Under the pieces are notes generated by a model. It was not told the DNA's origin, made no database searches, and saw only the letters and a list, made by a program, of their open reading frames with translations. A stretch of 64,000 nucleotides of DNA from Vreelandella zhanjiangensis DSM 21076 (GTDB taxonomy: Bacteria > Pseudomonadota > Gammaproteobacteria > Pseudomonadales > Halomonadaceae): assembly GCF_000377665.1 (NCBI RefSeq), contig NZ_KB898654.1, positions 124,001-188,000 on the forward strand. Direction: 5' to 3'. Both the position numbers and the translations under genes were made by a program. Within the stretch, counting starts at the first letter, position 1. Each line of letters starts with the position of its first letter. Of this stretch, positions 35,859 through 44,462 are shown one piece after another.

Positions 35859-36632
35859 TTAAAAGTTGGGTTTGCGCTTCTCGACAAAGGCTGCCATGCC
35901 CTCTTTCTGCTCTTCACCGGCGAAGCAGAACGCAAACAGGCTGGTTTCGAGCGCCAGTGCGCTGTCGAGATCCTGATCCATGCCGTCGTGTACGGCCTGC
36001 TTGGCGCCGCGTACCGACTGCGGGCCGTTGCCTTTAAGCTGCTTGGTGAGTTCTTCGACGTAGCTTTCAAGCTCAGCCTGGGGCATTACCCGGTTCACCA
36101 GGCCGATACGCAGCGCTTCCTGCGCGTCGATCTTGCGTCCGGTGGTGACCAGATCAATGGCCATGGCCGGGCCAACACGGCGCGGCAAGCGCTGTGTGCC
36201 GCCAAAACCAGGGATCACGCCCAGCAATACTTCCGGCTGGCCAAATACGGCGTTATCGCTCGCTACCGCCCAGTCGCAGGCCAATGCCAGTTCGCAGCCG
36301 CCGCCAAGGCAAAACCCGTTCACCAGCGCGACCACCGGCACTGGCAAGGTTTCCAAACGTTTGATGGTGCGCAGCGCCTGGCTTGCAAACGCGCGGGCCT
36401 CTTCGGGCGTTTTATCGCGCATTTCGGTGATATCAGCACCAGCGACAAAGGACTTCTCGCCCGCGCCGGTAATCAGCACCGCGCGCAGATTGGGCTGGGC
36501 TTCAAGCTCAACCAGATGGGACTCCAACGCGGCAAGCACATCGCTATTCAGGGCGTTCAGTGCCTTCGGGCGGTTAATGGTGAGACGTACCACGCCGTCG
36601 TTGTCGACCTTCTCAATCACTGCTTCGCTCAT
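35859..36632 (-). CDS. enoyl-CoA hydratase/isomerase family protein
   Basis: Crotonase-fold enzyme of 257 residues that hydrates 2-enoyl-CoA. The oxyanion-hole segments are KSFVAGADITEM (about 65) and NGFCLGGGCELALACDW (about 105-121). The catalytic Glu region is FGQPEVLLGVIPGFGGTQRL (about 130-149). Both glutamates of classical hydratases appear present. It is first in a minus-strand stretch with an acyl-CoA ligase and acyl-CoA dehydrogenase upstream, which suggests a short- or medium-chain acid oxidation set. Confidence 0.9.
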   Translation of the reverse strand: MSEAVIEKVDNDGVVRLTINRPKALNALNSDVLAALESHLVELEAQPNLRAVLITGAGEKSFVAGADITEMRDKTPEEARAFASQALRTIKRLETLPVPVVALVNGFCLGGGCELALACDWAVASDNAVFGQPEVLLGVIPGFGGTQRLPRRVGPAMAIDLVTTGRKIDAQEALRIGLVNRVMPQAELESYVEELTKQLKGNGPQSVRGAKQAVHDGMDQDLDSALALETSLFAFCFAGEEQKEGMAAFVEKRKPNF

Positions 36633-36730
36633 ATTGGCTCCTTCATTGTTATTGCGGCGCTAACTGGCCTGCCTTCCAACCCTAGCTAACGCTTGGTTGG
36701 GAGGCAATCACTTCTTCTATCGCCGTGTCT

Positions 36731-38359
36731 TTAATGCTGTTTTGCCTCTTCGCGCAGAACAAACTTTTGTATCTTGCCCGTCGAGGTTTTGGGCAACTCG
36801 CTGAAAACTACCGTTTTGGGCACCTTGAAGCCGGCTAACCGCTCACGGCAATGCGCAATAATGTCCGCTTCGCTAATCTCGCCATAGCCGATTTTTAGTT
36901 TTACAAACGCGCAGGGCGTCTCTCCCCACTTGTCATCCGGCTTGGCGACGACGGCGGCTTCTTCTACCGCCGGGTGGCTGTAAATAGCGTTTTCCACCTC
37001 GATAGTGGAAATGTTTTCACCACCCGAAATAATGATGTCCTTGGAGCGGTCTTTAATTTCGATATAGCCATCTGCATGCCATACGGCCAAATCACCTGTG
37101 TGGTACCAGCCGCCCTCTAACGCCTGCTGCGTGGCCTTTGGATTTTTTAGATAGCCTTTCATCACGTTGTTGCCGCGCATCATGATTTCGCCGATGGTTT
37201 CACCATCTTTGGGCACGGGCTCCAGACTGACCGGATCGGCAACACACAGCGCTTCCAGCATATGGTAGCGCACGCCCTGCCGCGATTTGATCGTGGCGCG
37301 CTCAGCCAGGGGTAGCTCATTCCAGGCCTCACGCCAGGCGCATACCGTTACCGGCCCATACACTTCGGTTAACCCATACACGTGGGTCACTTCGATTCCC
37401 AATGTCTCGATACCCGCAATCACCGAGGCTGGCGGTGCGGCTCCCGCCGTGGTCACTTTTACCGGGTGGTCGAATTCGCGCTTATCTTCAGCGGGCAGGT
37501 TAACCAAGCCGTTAAGAATAATCGGTGCGCCGCTAAAGTGGCTGACGCGCTCATCGGCAATCAGCTGCATCACCTTTTTAGGCTCTACTTTACGCAGGCA
37601 AACATTGACCCCGGCGTTGGCGGCAATCGTCCAGGGAAAGCACCAGCCGTTGCAGTGAAACATCGGCAGCGTCCACAGGTAGATGGGATGATGCGGCATC
37701 GCCCACTCCATCACGTTACTGACAGCGTTCAGATAGGCGCCGCGGTGGTGATAAACCACACCTTTAGGCTTACCGGTAGTGCCGGAGGTGTAGTTAAGCG
37801 AGATAGCCTGCCACTCATTGTCCGGCAGCCGATAAGCGTAGTCGGGGTCGCCTTCGGCGAGCAGAGCTTCATACTCAACGCCGCCAATGCCTTGGGCATC
37901 GCCCAGAAACTCCACGTCCGCGACATCGATGATCAATGGTTTGTGTTCAAGCATGGCGACCGCTGCCTGAACCACCTCGGAAAATTCAGGGTCCACAAGA
38001 ATGGCTTTGGCCTCGCCGTGGGCCAGCATATAGCTGATTGCTTCAGCGTCGAGACGAATATTTAAGGTATTCAGCACACAGCCCGCCAGGGGCACGCCAA
38101 AGTGCGCTTCAAACATCGCAGGAATATTGGGCAGCATGGCGGCCACCGTCTGACCTGGCTGAAGTCCGCGCTGTTCAAGCGCTGATGCAAGCTGACGACA
38201 GCGTGCCCAGGTTTCAGCCCAGTTGCGACGGATCTGGCCATGTACGATAGCGGGATAGTCGGGGTAAATAGACGCCGTACGCTCCATAAACGTCAGCGGC
38301 GAGAGCGGTACATGGTTGGCGACGGTTTGGGGAAGATCCTGCTCGAAAATAGAAGACAT
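36731..38359 (-). CDS. acyl-CoA synthetase (AMP-forming, medium-chain/AlkK-like)
   Basis: ANL-superfamily acid:CoA ligase of 542 residues. The AMP-binding P-loop is NYTSGTTGKPKGVVYHHRG (about 185-203). A5 YGLTEVYGPVTVC is near 330, the hinge in YHTGDLAVWHADGYIEIKDRSKD (about 420-445, read in parts) and the catalytic Lys in PKTSTGKIQKFVLREEA at the end. LSPLTFMERTASIYPDYPAIVHG is the start typical of the group often annotated for butyrate to medium-chain acids. AAGGAG precedes the ATG. Confidence 0.9.
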   Translation of the reverse strand: MSSIFEQDLPQTVANHVPLSPLTFMERTASIYPDYPAIVHGQIRRNWAETWARCRQLASALEQRGLQPGQTVAAMLPNIPAMFEAHFGVPLAGCVLNTLNIRLDAEAISYMLAHGEAKAILVDPEFSEVVQAAVAMLEHKPLIIDVADVEFLGDAQGIGGVEYEALLAEGDPDYAYRLPDNEWQAISLNYTSGTTGKPKGVVYHHRGAYLNAVSNVMEWAMPHHPIYLWTLPMFHCNGWCFPWTIAANAGVNVCLRKVEPKKVMQLIADERVSHFSGAPIILNGLVNLPAEDKREFDHPVKVTTAGAAPPASVIAGIETLGIEVTHVYGLTEVYGPVTVCAWREAWNELPLAERATIKSRQGVRYHMLEALCVADPVSLEPVPKDGETIGEIMMRGNNVMKGYLKNPKATQQALEGGWYHTGDLAVWHADGYIEIKDRSKDIIISGGENISTIEVENAIYSHPAVEEAAVVAKPDDKWGETPCAFVKLKIGYGEISEADIIAHCRERLAGFKVPKTVVFSELPKTSTGKIQKFVLREEAKQH

Positions 38360-38464
38360 ACAGCGCTCCTTGATTGGCGAAGTCTGCCCGTTGCGCCAGC
38401 GTGTTCGCCTGAATAGCGTTTGTTGTATTAAACCGTTTTATAGCTTGTTTTCATCGCCAGAAAC

Positions 38465-38492
38465 AGAGCCGCCGCCCAAGGGCGGCGGCTCT
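38465..38492 (-). terminator. GC-rich hairpin after the acyl-CoA dehydrogenase gene
   Basis: A perfect 13-bp stem (38465-38477 with 38480-38492) with a 2-base AA loop is followed on the minus strand by TGTTTC. It starts 4 bases past the stop codon. The poor T run makes it a weak terminator or mRNA stabiliser. Confidence 0.65.
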
Positions 38493-38495
38493 ATA

Positions 38496-40283
38496 TCAAT
38501 CTACTTCAAAGTCGCTCAAGCACTGGATGCCCGCTTCGATCACGGCCCGCTGGGCACGCCCAACTGGAAGCCATTGCATAATCGCAAACTCGGCGCTGCG
38601 CATTTTGGCGGCATAGAAAGGGTCATCGCTGCCGTTGTTAAGCGCAGCCTGCGCGCTAAGTGCCGCCTGCCCCATCTGCCAGGCGCACAGCACGTGACCC
38701 GCCAGATTTAAAAACGGCGTTGCATAGCCTTGCACAGCATCCGGCCCACGGTCAGGATCTTTACCCTGTTCAAGTACCTGTAGCTGGGCGGCGCTTAAAT
38801 CCTCAAGCCCGGCGGCTAACGCCTGCCCCAAGTGGCCAAGCGCCGGTTCGGCGTTAAGCTTCTCGACGGTTGCAGCCGCATCTTTTAACAGGCTGGCAAA
38901 CGCTTCGCCGTTGTCACGCTGTAACTTGCGCCCGGCTAGATCCAGCGCCTGGATACCATTGGTGCCTTCATAAATCGGTGCGATGCGGGCATCACGCAGC
39001 AGCTGCGCGGCGCCCGTTTCTTCGATATACCCCATGCCGCCATGCACCTGCACACCTAAGGAAGCGATCTCTACCGCCTGATCGGTCGAAAAGCTTTTCA
39101 CTACCGGGATGAGTATGTCGACACGCGCCTGGGCCGTTTGACGCTCTGCTGGATTGCGCGCATGGCGGGCGATATCCAGTTGAGCGGCGCAGTAAAGTGC
39201 CAAGGCACGCAGAGCATCGGTGCGGGCGCGCATGGCAAGCAGCATACGCCGCACATCCAGATGCTCGCTGATGGTACATTCCTGGCCGCCACGCGCGGCG
39301 GGCAGGCGGCCCTGCTGGCGCTCGCGGGCATAGGCAAACGCGTGCTGGCAGGCACGCTCAGCCACACCAATCCCCTGAATACCGACTTTGTGGCGCGCCT
39401 CATTCATCATCGTGAACATGTGGTTCAGGCCGCGCCCTTCTTCACCCACCAGATACCCTATCGCGCCGCCCTGTTCGCCAAAACTTAAGGAGCAGGTGGG
39501 CGAGCCGTGGATACCCAGCTTGTGCTCAATAGCGGTACATATCACATCGTTACGCTCACCCAGGGAACCGTCGTCATTGACCAGGAATTTGGGCACCAGA
39601 AACAGCGAAATGCCTTTATTACCTTCAGGGGCATCGGGTTTGCGCGCCAGCACGAAGTGGATGATATTTTCAGCGGCGTCGTGCTCACCCCAGGTGATGT
39701 AAATTTTCTGGCCGCTTAATCGATAGTGATCGCCTTCGGGAACCGCTTTGGTACGTACTTTGGAAAGATCCGACCCCGCCTGGGGCTCGGTCAAGTTCAT
39801 GGTACCGGTCCAGGTACCTTCAACAAGCTTAGGGAGGTAGGCCGCCTTTAATGCATCACTGCCGTGATGTGCCAGCGCTTCAATCGCACCCGCGGTCAGC
39901 ATGGGGCAAAGGCCTAGCGCCATATTCGCGCCATGCAGCATTTCCTGCACGGCGCTGGCCACCACTTCAGGCAGATTTTGGCCACCTAACGCCTCGGATA
40001 CGCCGATGCCGTTCCAGCCACCTTCCACATAGGCCTGGTAGGCAGCTGCAAAGCCCTCTGGCGTTGTTACGCTGCCATCGCTTTGGCGTTTAGCGCCTTG
40101 GCGGTCGCCAATGGTATTTAGCGGCCCCCAAACGTCACCCGCCAGTTTTGCCGCTTCCTCAAGCACTGCCTCGACCAGGTCAGGCGAGGCATCTTCAAAG
40201 CCCGGTAAGCTAAGTGAACGGTGCGCCAAGAGCTCTTCGAGCACAAAGCGCAAATCGCGTATCGGCGCGGCATAGACATTCAT
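38496..40283 (-). CDS. acyl-CoA dehydrogenase with C-terminal extension (DmdC/FadE5-like)
   Basis: FAD enzyme of 595 residues, about 200 longer than classical acyl-CoA dehydrogenases because of an N-terminal helix set and a C-terminal Acyl-CoA_dh_C domain (about 465-590). Substrate/FAD segments are MNLTEPQAGSDLSKVRTKA (about 155-173) and YITWGEHD (about 190). The active-site segment is VQVHGGMGYIEETGAAQLLRD (about 410-430) and EGTNGIQALDL follows. The family includes methylmercaptopropionyl-CoA and medium/long-chain enzymes. It was probably co-regulated with the ligase downstream. Confidence 0.9.
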   Translation of the reverse strand: MNVYAAPIRDLRFVLEELLAHRSLSLPGFEDASPDLVEAVLEEAAKLAGDVWGPLNTIGDRQGAKRQSDGSVTTPEGFAAAYQAYVEGGWNGIGVSEALGGQNLPEVVASAVQEMLHGANMALGLCPMLTAGAIEALAHHGSDALKAAYLPKLVEGTWTGTMNLTEPQAGSDLSKVRTKAVPEGDHYRLSGQKIYITWGEHDAAENIIHFVLARKPDAPEGNKGISLFLVPKFLVNDDGSLGERNDVICTAIEHKLGIHGSPTCSLSFGEQGGAIGYLVGEEGRGLNHMFTMMNEARHKVGIQGIGVAERACQHAFAYARERQQGRLPAARGGQECTISEHLDVRRMLLAMRARTDALRALALYCAAQLDIARHARNPAERQTAQARVDILIPVVKSFSTDQAVEIASLGVQVHGGMGYIEETGAAQLLRDARIAPIYEGTNGIQALDLAGRKLQRDNGEAFASLLKDAAATVEKLNAEPALGHLGQALAAGLEDLSAAQLQVLEQGKDPDRGPDAVQGYATPFLNLAGHVLCAWQMGQAALSAQAALNNGSDDPFYAAKMRSAEFAIMQWLPVGRAQRAVIEAGIQCLSDFEVD

Positions 40284-40419
40284 GGCAAACCTCGGGCTGA
40301 AAATTAAACAGAGTTTTCTTAAACAATTGTTTGAAAGTATGCCTAGGATAGTAGTAATACTCGCCCAGATACCATTAGCCCAAGGTATCAGCCGCCTCCC
40401 ACCTCGTTCTTATGCCTGA

Positions 40420-41793
40420 TTATTTACGCACTGCCGACTGTTCAACATCGTCGTAGAAGGTAATATGGCTCTCATCTTCTGCAGGTGGCCCAACCACCGG
40501 CTCAACGGCATCCACATCCCAGACAGCATCGGATAAATCTTCCAGATACTCATGCTCAAGCGCCCCTTGCATCAATTCTTCGGTTACCACCAGCTCGGCC
40601 CCCGCAGCCGTCATGGGAGTAGTAGGTGTAAACGGTGCAACAGGTACCGGCGCTGGGCGTTTGTGCCGACGCCAGGAGAAGAATATAACCAGGAACAGGC
40701 TTAGCGAGCCGAAGGCCCAGAACAGACCTGCATCGCCCATGGCGGTCATCACCGGTGAGATCAACAGCGGGCTGATGGTGGCCCCTATCGAGTTTATCAA
40801 CAGCAGGCCCTGACTCATCCGTACCAGCGCGCCCGCCGGAGCACGGTCAGCGGCGTGGCTCACCGCAACCGGATAAAGCGCAAATACGCCACCGCCGAGC
40901 AGGAACAATAGCGCCCCCAGCACTAACGTGGAGAGCGGCAGCCAGAGCATTGCCGCCGAGATCAGCACGCAGAAACCGCTGATACCAATCAGCACCATCT
41001 GTCGGTCATGCCGATCCGACCAGCGGCCAATGGGGTATTGAAGCAGCATCGCGCCCATGATCACCACGGCCATCATCTGCCCCACCTGGCTTACGCTCAT
41101 GCCGATGCGCTGCAAATATAGCGGCAGCAACGTATACGCAGCGGCAACCACCATGCCTGAGCCTAAGCTGCCCATCACACCCGTGGGTGTGAGCGTAATC
41201 AGGCGATGTGGAGGCAATGGCTCCGCATGCTCCATAATCGGTGATACGCGGGGAATCATGGCCATGGGTAGTACAGAGAGCGAAGCCAACAGGCCAATCA
41301 CCATAAAGGGTGCAGTTACCCCCATGGCATTGGTCACGCCCAGTAACAGCTGGCCCACCACACCGGCGGCATACAGCGAAATCATATACAGCGCAAGCAA
41401 ACGACCGCGAACTTTCTGCTCCCCCGCCGTCAGCAACCAACTCTCAATAACTAAATAAACGCCTACCGTGGCCCAGCCGCCCACCAACCGCAGCGCAAAC
41501 CATGCCCACGGGTCAAAGAACAAACCTTGCAGCAGCACCGTAACGGCAACTAGCGATGCAAAACTACCGTAAGCGCGGATATGGCCAATGCGCAGCAGCA
41601 AACGGTCATTAACCATGGCACCCAGCGCCAAGCCAATAAAATAGGCCGAAGAGACAATCCCGATAACCGTTGCGGACTCCCCGGCGGCATCCAGGCGTAC
41701 GGTGATTAAGGTCGCTAAAAAACCATTGCCGATACCCAGAATAAACAGGCCTAACAGGGGCGCTAGCGCCATGGCCAGTAGTTGCCGCGACAT
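40420..41793 (-). CDS. MFS transporter, YcaD-like
   Basis: Major facilitator protein of 457 residues with 12 predicted helices (about 5-385). An acidic cytoplasmic tail of about 70 residues (ELVVTEELMQGALEHEYLEDL) follows. The family mark is QYPIGRWSDRHDRQMVLIG between TM8 and TM9 (about 250). TM order and GFLATLITVRLDAAGESATVIG at the start resemble the YcaD/CynX-like group. The substrate is unknown. Confidence 0.88.
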   Translation of the reverse strand: MSRQLLAMALAPLLGLFILGIGNGFLATLITVRLDAAGESATVIGIVSSAYFIGLALGAMVNDRLLLRIGHIRAYGSFASLVAVTVLLQGLFFDPWAWFALRLVGGWATVGVYLVIESWLLTAGEQKVRGRLLALYMISLYAAGVVGQLLLGVTNAMGVTAPFMVIGLLASLSVLPMAMIPRVSPIMEHAEPLPPHRLITLTPTGVMGSLGSGMVVAAAYTLLPLYLQRIGMSVSQVGQMMAVVIMGAMLLQYPIGRWSDRHDRQMVLIGISGFCVLISAAMLWLPLSTLVLGALLFLLGGGVFALYPVAVSHAADRAPAGALVRMSQGLLLINSIGATISPLLISPVMTAMGDAGLFWAFGSLSLFLVIFFSWRRHKRPAPVPVAPFTPTTPMTAAGAELVVTEELMQGALEHEYLEDLSDAVWDVDAVEPVVGPPAEDESHITFYDDVEQSAVRK

Positions 41794-41940
41794 GAAAACC
41801 TCACCTTGCCAAACAAGTTGCTAAAGACGCTGCTAAAGGACCGTTATCGCCTCCCACACAACGACAGGCAAGAAACGGGCGCGCAATTATTGCTTTGGAT
41901 AGCACAAAGTCAACGCTTTTTCACACCTTAACTGCCGTAA

Positions 41941-42576
41941 TCAGTGTTTTCTCAGAATAACCGTATCCTTAGCAGGAAATTCGACTGTTAACTGATGCTT
42001 TGCAGCCCACCATTGAAAGGTCGCTTCACTAAAAAAGCACACATGGGTAGGATCATTAATATAGTGCCAGCGTGAAAAGGCTGCTTGTGTGGTAACGCGC
42101 TTGGTCATCAGCCCCAAATAACCGCCGGGGGTAAGCTGGCCAACCAATTGCGCCAATACTTGGCCGGGCAGTGCCAGATGCTCCAACACTTCTGTGGCGG
42201 TAATAAAGTCATAGACATGCTGCAACACTGATGTATCGGGTGCATAGAAAATATCGAAGATGGCCATTGGATGGCCGACTTCTTCGAACATTACCGAAAG
42301 CGTTGGCCCCGGCCCCGCACCAAAATCCAACCCCTTAGCCCCTTGAGGCAATTTGGCGCGGAGCGGGGTAAACAATCGGCCGAGAAACGCTCGATATTCC
42401 GTATCCTCGGGTGAATTTTGATGCTTATCGTATTCCGCTTTTTCATCCGCTGCGCTTAAATGCTGGTCTGACGGCACAAACACCAGCGAACACGTGGCAC
42501 ACTGGTAATAATCACGACGGTGATCCTGGTGATATAAGCTGACTTTCGTTTCGCCACATAGCGGACAGCATCGCAT
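41941..42576 (-). CDS. SAM-dependent methyltransferase with N-terminal zinc ribbon
   Basis: A 211-residue class I methyltransferase. The N-terminal ribbon has Cys3, Cys6 (RCCPLCGE) and a later pair (QCATCSLVF, about 27-30). The SAM motif is GLDFGAGPGPTLSVMFEE (about 80), with TATEVLEHLALPGQVLAQL for motif post-I and PGGYLGLMTKR for motif III. ATG 42576 has GAGGA 7 bases upstream, better than an ATG ten codons earlier. The substrate is unknown; it is divergent from a VOC gene. Confidence 0.87.
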   Translation of the reverse strand: MRCCPLCGETKVSLYHQDHRRDYYQCATCSLVFVPSDQHLSAADEKAEYDKHQNSPEDTEYRAFLGRLFTPLRAKLPQGAKGLDFGAGPGPTLSVMFEEVGHPMAIFDIFYAPDTSVLQHVYDFITATEVLEHLALPGQVLAQLVGQLTPGGYLGLMTKRVTTQAAFSRWHYINDPTHVCFFSEATFQWWAAKHQLTVEFPAKDTVILRKH

Positions 42577-42620
42577 CGTCGTATCCTCTGGTTTTCGGTT
42601 TTGCATTTAAGGAAAGTGGC

Positions 42621-43001
42621 ATGCTCTCAGGACTGGACCATCTTGTAGTGACTGTGACCGATATGGGTCGCGCGGTTGATTTTTATTCACGCGTTTTGGG
42701 GCTGGATGTACGTTATCGCGATGCACAACGGGTAGATTTAATGCTGGGCGACACGGCCTTACGGCTTCATCAAACCGATACCGATATCGAGCCGATTTCT
42801 GCCACGCCAACCCCAGGCAGCTTAGACCTGTGCCTGCGTTGCCAGCTGCCCCTGGATGAATTTCAACAGCACCTGGAAGCACTGGATATCGAGGTTGAAC
42901 TTGGCCCTGTCGCCCGCCAGGGTGCCAACGGCGCCATTGAGTCTGTTTACCTGCGTGACCCTGATGGCAATCTTTTAGAGATCTGCCGCCCAGCCCGTTA
43001 A
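42621..43001 (+). CDS. VOC-family glyoxalase/dioxygenase-like protein
   Basis: A 126-residue vicinal-oxygen-chelate protein with two beta-alpha-beta-beta-beta units. Metal-site candidates are His7 (LDHLVVTV), a mid-chain acidic or His position, and the Glu in DPDGNLLEICRP near residue 120. It resembles the small stand-alone family often called virulence-associated/YwbC-like. The reaction is not known. AAGGAAAG lies 7 bases before the ATG. Confidence 0.88.
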   Translation: MLSGLDHLVVTVTDMGRAVDFYSRVLGLDVRYRDAQRVDLMLGDTALRLHQTDTDIEPISATPTPGSLDLCLRCQLPLDEFQQHLEALDIEVELGPVARQGANGAIESVYLRDPDGNLLEICRPAR

Positions 43002-43121
43002 CAACTTCCTTGATACCTTGTGGGCCAGCTACTAATGCTTAGCCGCGCCACGCAAGGTATCATAGTGCGCTTTAAGGGCGTCCGTTTTATTGCCTAAACC
43101 GCGTCAAGGGTAGGAAAAGCT

Positions 43122-43523
43122 ATGCATGACAATCGTAACGATTCGCCAATTGAAGGCGAAATAATTTCAGAACACACAGCTAACGAGCCAGCCAAACAGC
43201 CTGATACCACTATGGCTTTGGTGGTTTACGCGCTTTACCTGGCAAGCTTTGTCGTAGGTTTCACCTCGGTAATAGGTGTCATCATTGCCTATATGTATCA
43301 AGGCAAAGGCCCAGCCTGGCTAGACGAGCATTACCGCTATCAGGTCCGCACGTTCTGGATCGGTTTGCTGTACGCAAGTGTGGCTTTCCTGCTCACCTTT
43401 GTGCTGATCGGCTTTCCGCTGTTACTGGCGCTCGCAGTCTGGTTTATCGTTCGCTGCGTCAAAGGGTTCAAAGGCCTGCAGGAAAAACGTGCCCCGACTA
43501 ACGTAGGCAGCTGGTTACTGTAA
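43122..43523 (+). CDS. DUF4870-like membrane protein
   Basis: A 133-residue protein with an acidic cytosolic leader (1-30) and three hydrophobic helices (about 31-58, 70-92, 92-112). VVYALYLASFVVGFTSVIGVIIAY and WLDEHYRYQVRTFWIGLLY (read in parts) are typical of DUF4870/TIC20-like proteins. Its stop is 3 bases before the acyltransferase ATG, so the two genes are probably co-transcribed. The function is unknown. Confidence 0.83.
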   Translation: MHDNRNDSPIEGEIISEHTANEPAKQPDTTMALVVYALYLASFVVGFTSVIGVIIAYMYQGKGPAWLDEHYRYQVRTFWIGLLYASVAFLLTFVLIGFPLLLALAVWFIVRCVKGFKGLQEKRAPTNVGSWLL

Positions 43524-43526
43524 CGC

Positions 43527-44462
43527 ATGACGGAACACGCAACGACATCCCGTAAGCGCTTCTCCCAAGCCACGGCAATTGCGTGGCTTTGGCGAAAGCT
43601 TTCACGCTGGCCCCTACCGCGCCTGTGGCGCTTCGCCTCAACGCTTGGCCCTCTTGTTCACCGGTTTAGCAAGCGCGAGCGAAAGGTAACGGATATCAAC
43701 CTTAAAGTGGTGTATCCAGAGCTCAGTGATCATCAGCGTATGGCGCTCGCCAAGCAGAGCCTGCGCCACTCGACCGCTACCATGATGGAGCTGGGCTATG
43801 CCTGGATGGCAGAACCCGCACGCATTGAGGCGGGCATTGTAGAGGTGCATGGGCGCGACAAGCTGGATACAGCCCGGGCGGAAGGCCGTGGTGTGATCGT
43901 CTTGGCACCGCACTTTGGTAACTGGGAAGTACTCAACTTCTGGCTGTCCAGTCACTTCCCGTTCACCGCCATGTACGAGCCACCCAAAATAGCGGACCTT
44001 GAGCCGATTATCCGCCATGGCCGTGAACGTATGGGGGCACAGCTGGTTCCCACCAATTCACGGGGGGTAGCGGCACTTCTCAAGGCGCTTAAACGCAGCG
44101 AAGCCATCGGCATTCTGCCCGACCAGGAGCCCGACTGGGGCAGCGGTGTGTTTGCGCCTTTTTATGGGCGTAATGCTTACACCGCCACGCTTTTACCCAA
44201 GCTGGTCGCCCGCACCCAAGCACGCGTGGTCACCGGCGTTGCCCTGCGTCTTCCAGGCCGCGGCTTTGCGATCCACTTTCTGGATGCCGACGAGCGTGTG
44301 TATAGCGCTGAAGAAGCGGAATCAGCCGTTGGCGTCAATGCAAGTGTTGAAGCATCGATTGCGCTCGATCCTGCCCAGTACCAGTGGGAGTACAAGCGCT
44401 ACCGGAAAGTCGTCGAAGAACAGCAACAGCACCCGCAAGCCAATGACTTTCGGCTTTACTGA
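43527..44462 (+). CDS. LpxL/HtrB-type lipid A or phospholipid acyltransferase
   Basis: Inner-membrane acyltransferase of 311 residues. The HX4E catalytic motif is APHFGNWEVLNFW (about 130). YEPPKIADLEPIIRHGRERMG, LLKALKRSEAIGILPDQEPDWGSGVF (read in parts) and PFYGRNAYTATLLPKLV are the standard LpxL/LpxM blocks. It adds a secondary acyl chain to lipid A. The last 7 bases overlap the convergent sulfatase gene. Together with the LpxR-like gene at 29700 it contributes to lipid A tailoring. Confidence 0.9.
   Translation: MTEHATTSRKRFSQATAIAWLWRKLSRWPLPRLWRFASTLGPLVHRFSKRERKVTDINLKVVYPELSDHQRMALAKQSLRHSTATMMELGYAWMAEPARIEAGIVEVHGRDKLDTARAEGRGVIVLAPHFGNWEVLNFWLSSHFPFTAMYEPPKIADLEPIIRHGRERMGAQLVPTNSRGVAALLKALKRSEAIGILPDQEPDWGSGVFAPFYGRNAYTATLLPKLVARTQARVVTGVALRLPGRGFAIHFLDADERVYSAEEAESAVGVNASVEASIALDPAQYQWEYKRYRKVVEEQQQHPQANDFRLY

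Noticed and set aside
35829..36689. 286-codon frame opposite the enoyl-CoA hydratase gene
   Set aside because: Runs through a terminator palindrome and a conserved crotonase gene in antisense; no domain.
37382..38065. 227-codon frame opposite the acyl-CoA synthetase gene
   Set aside because: Antisense shadow; the synthetase motifs on the other strand are unambiguous.
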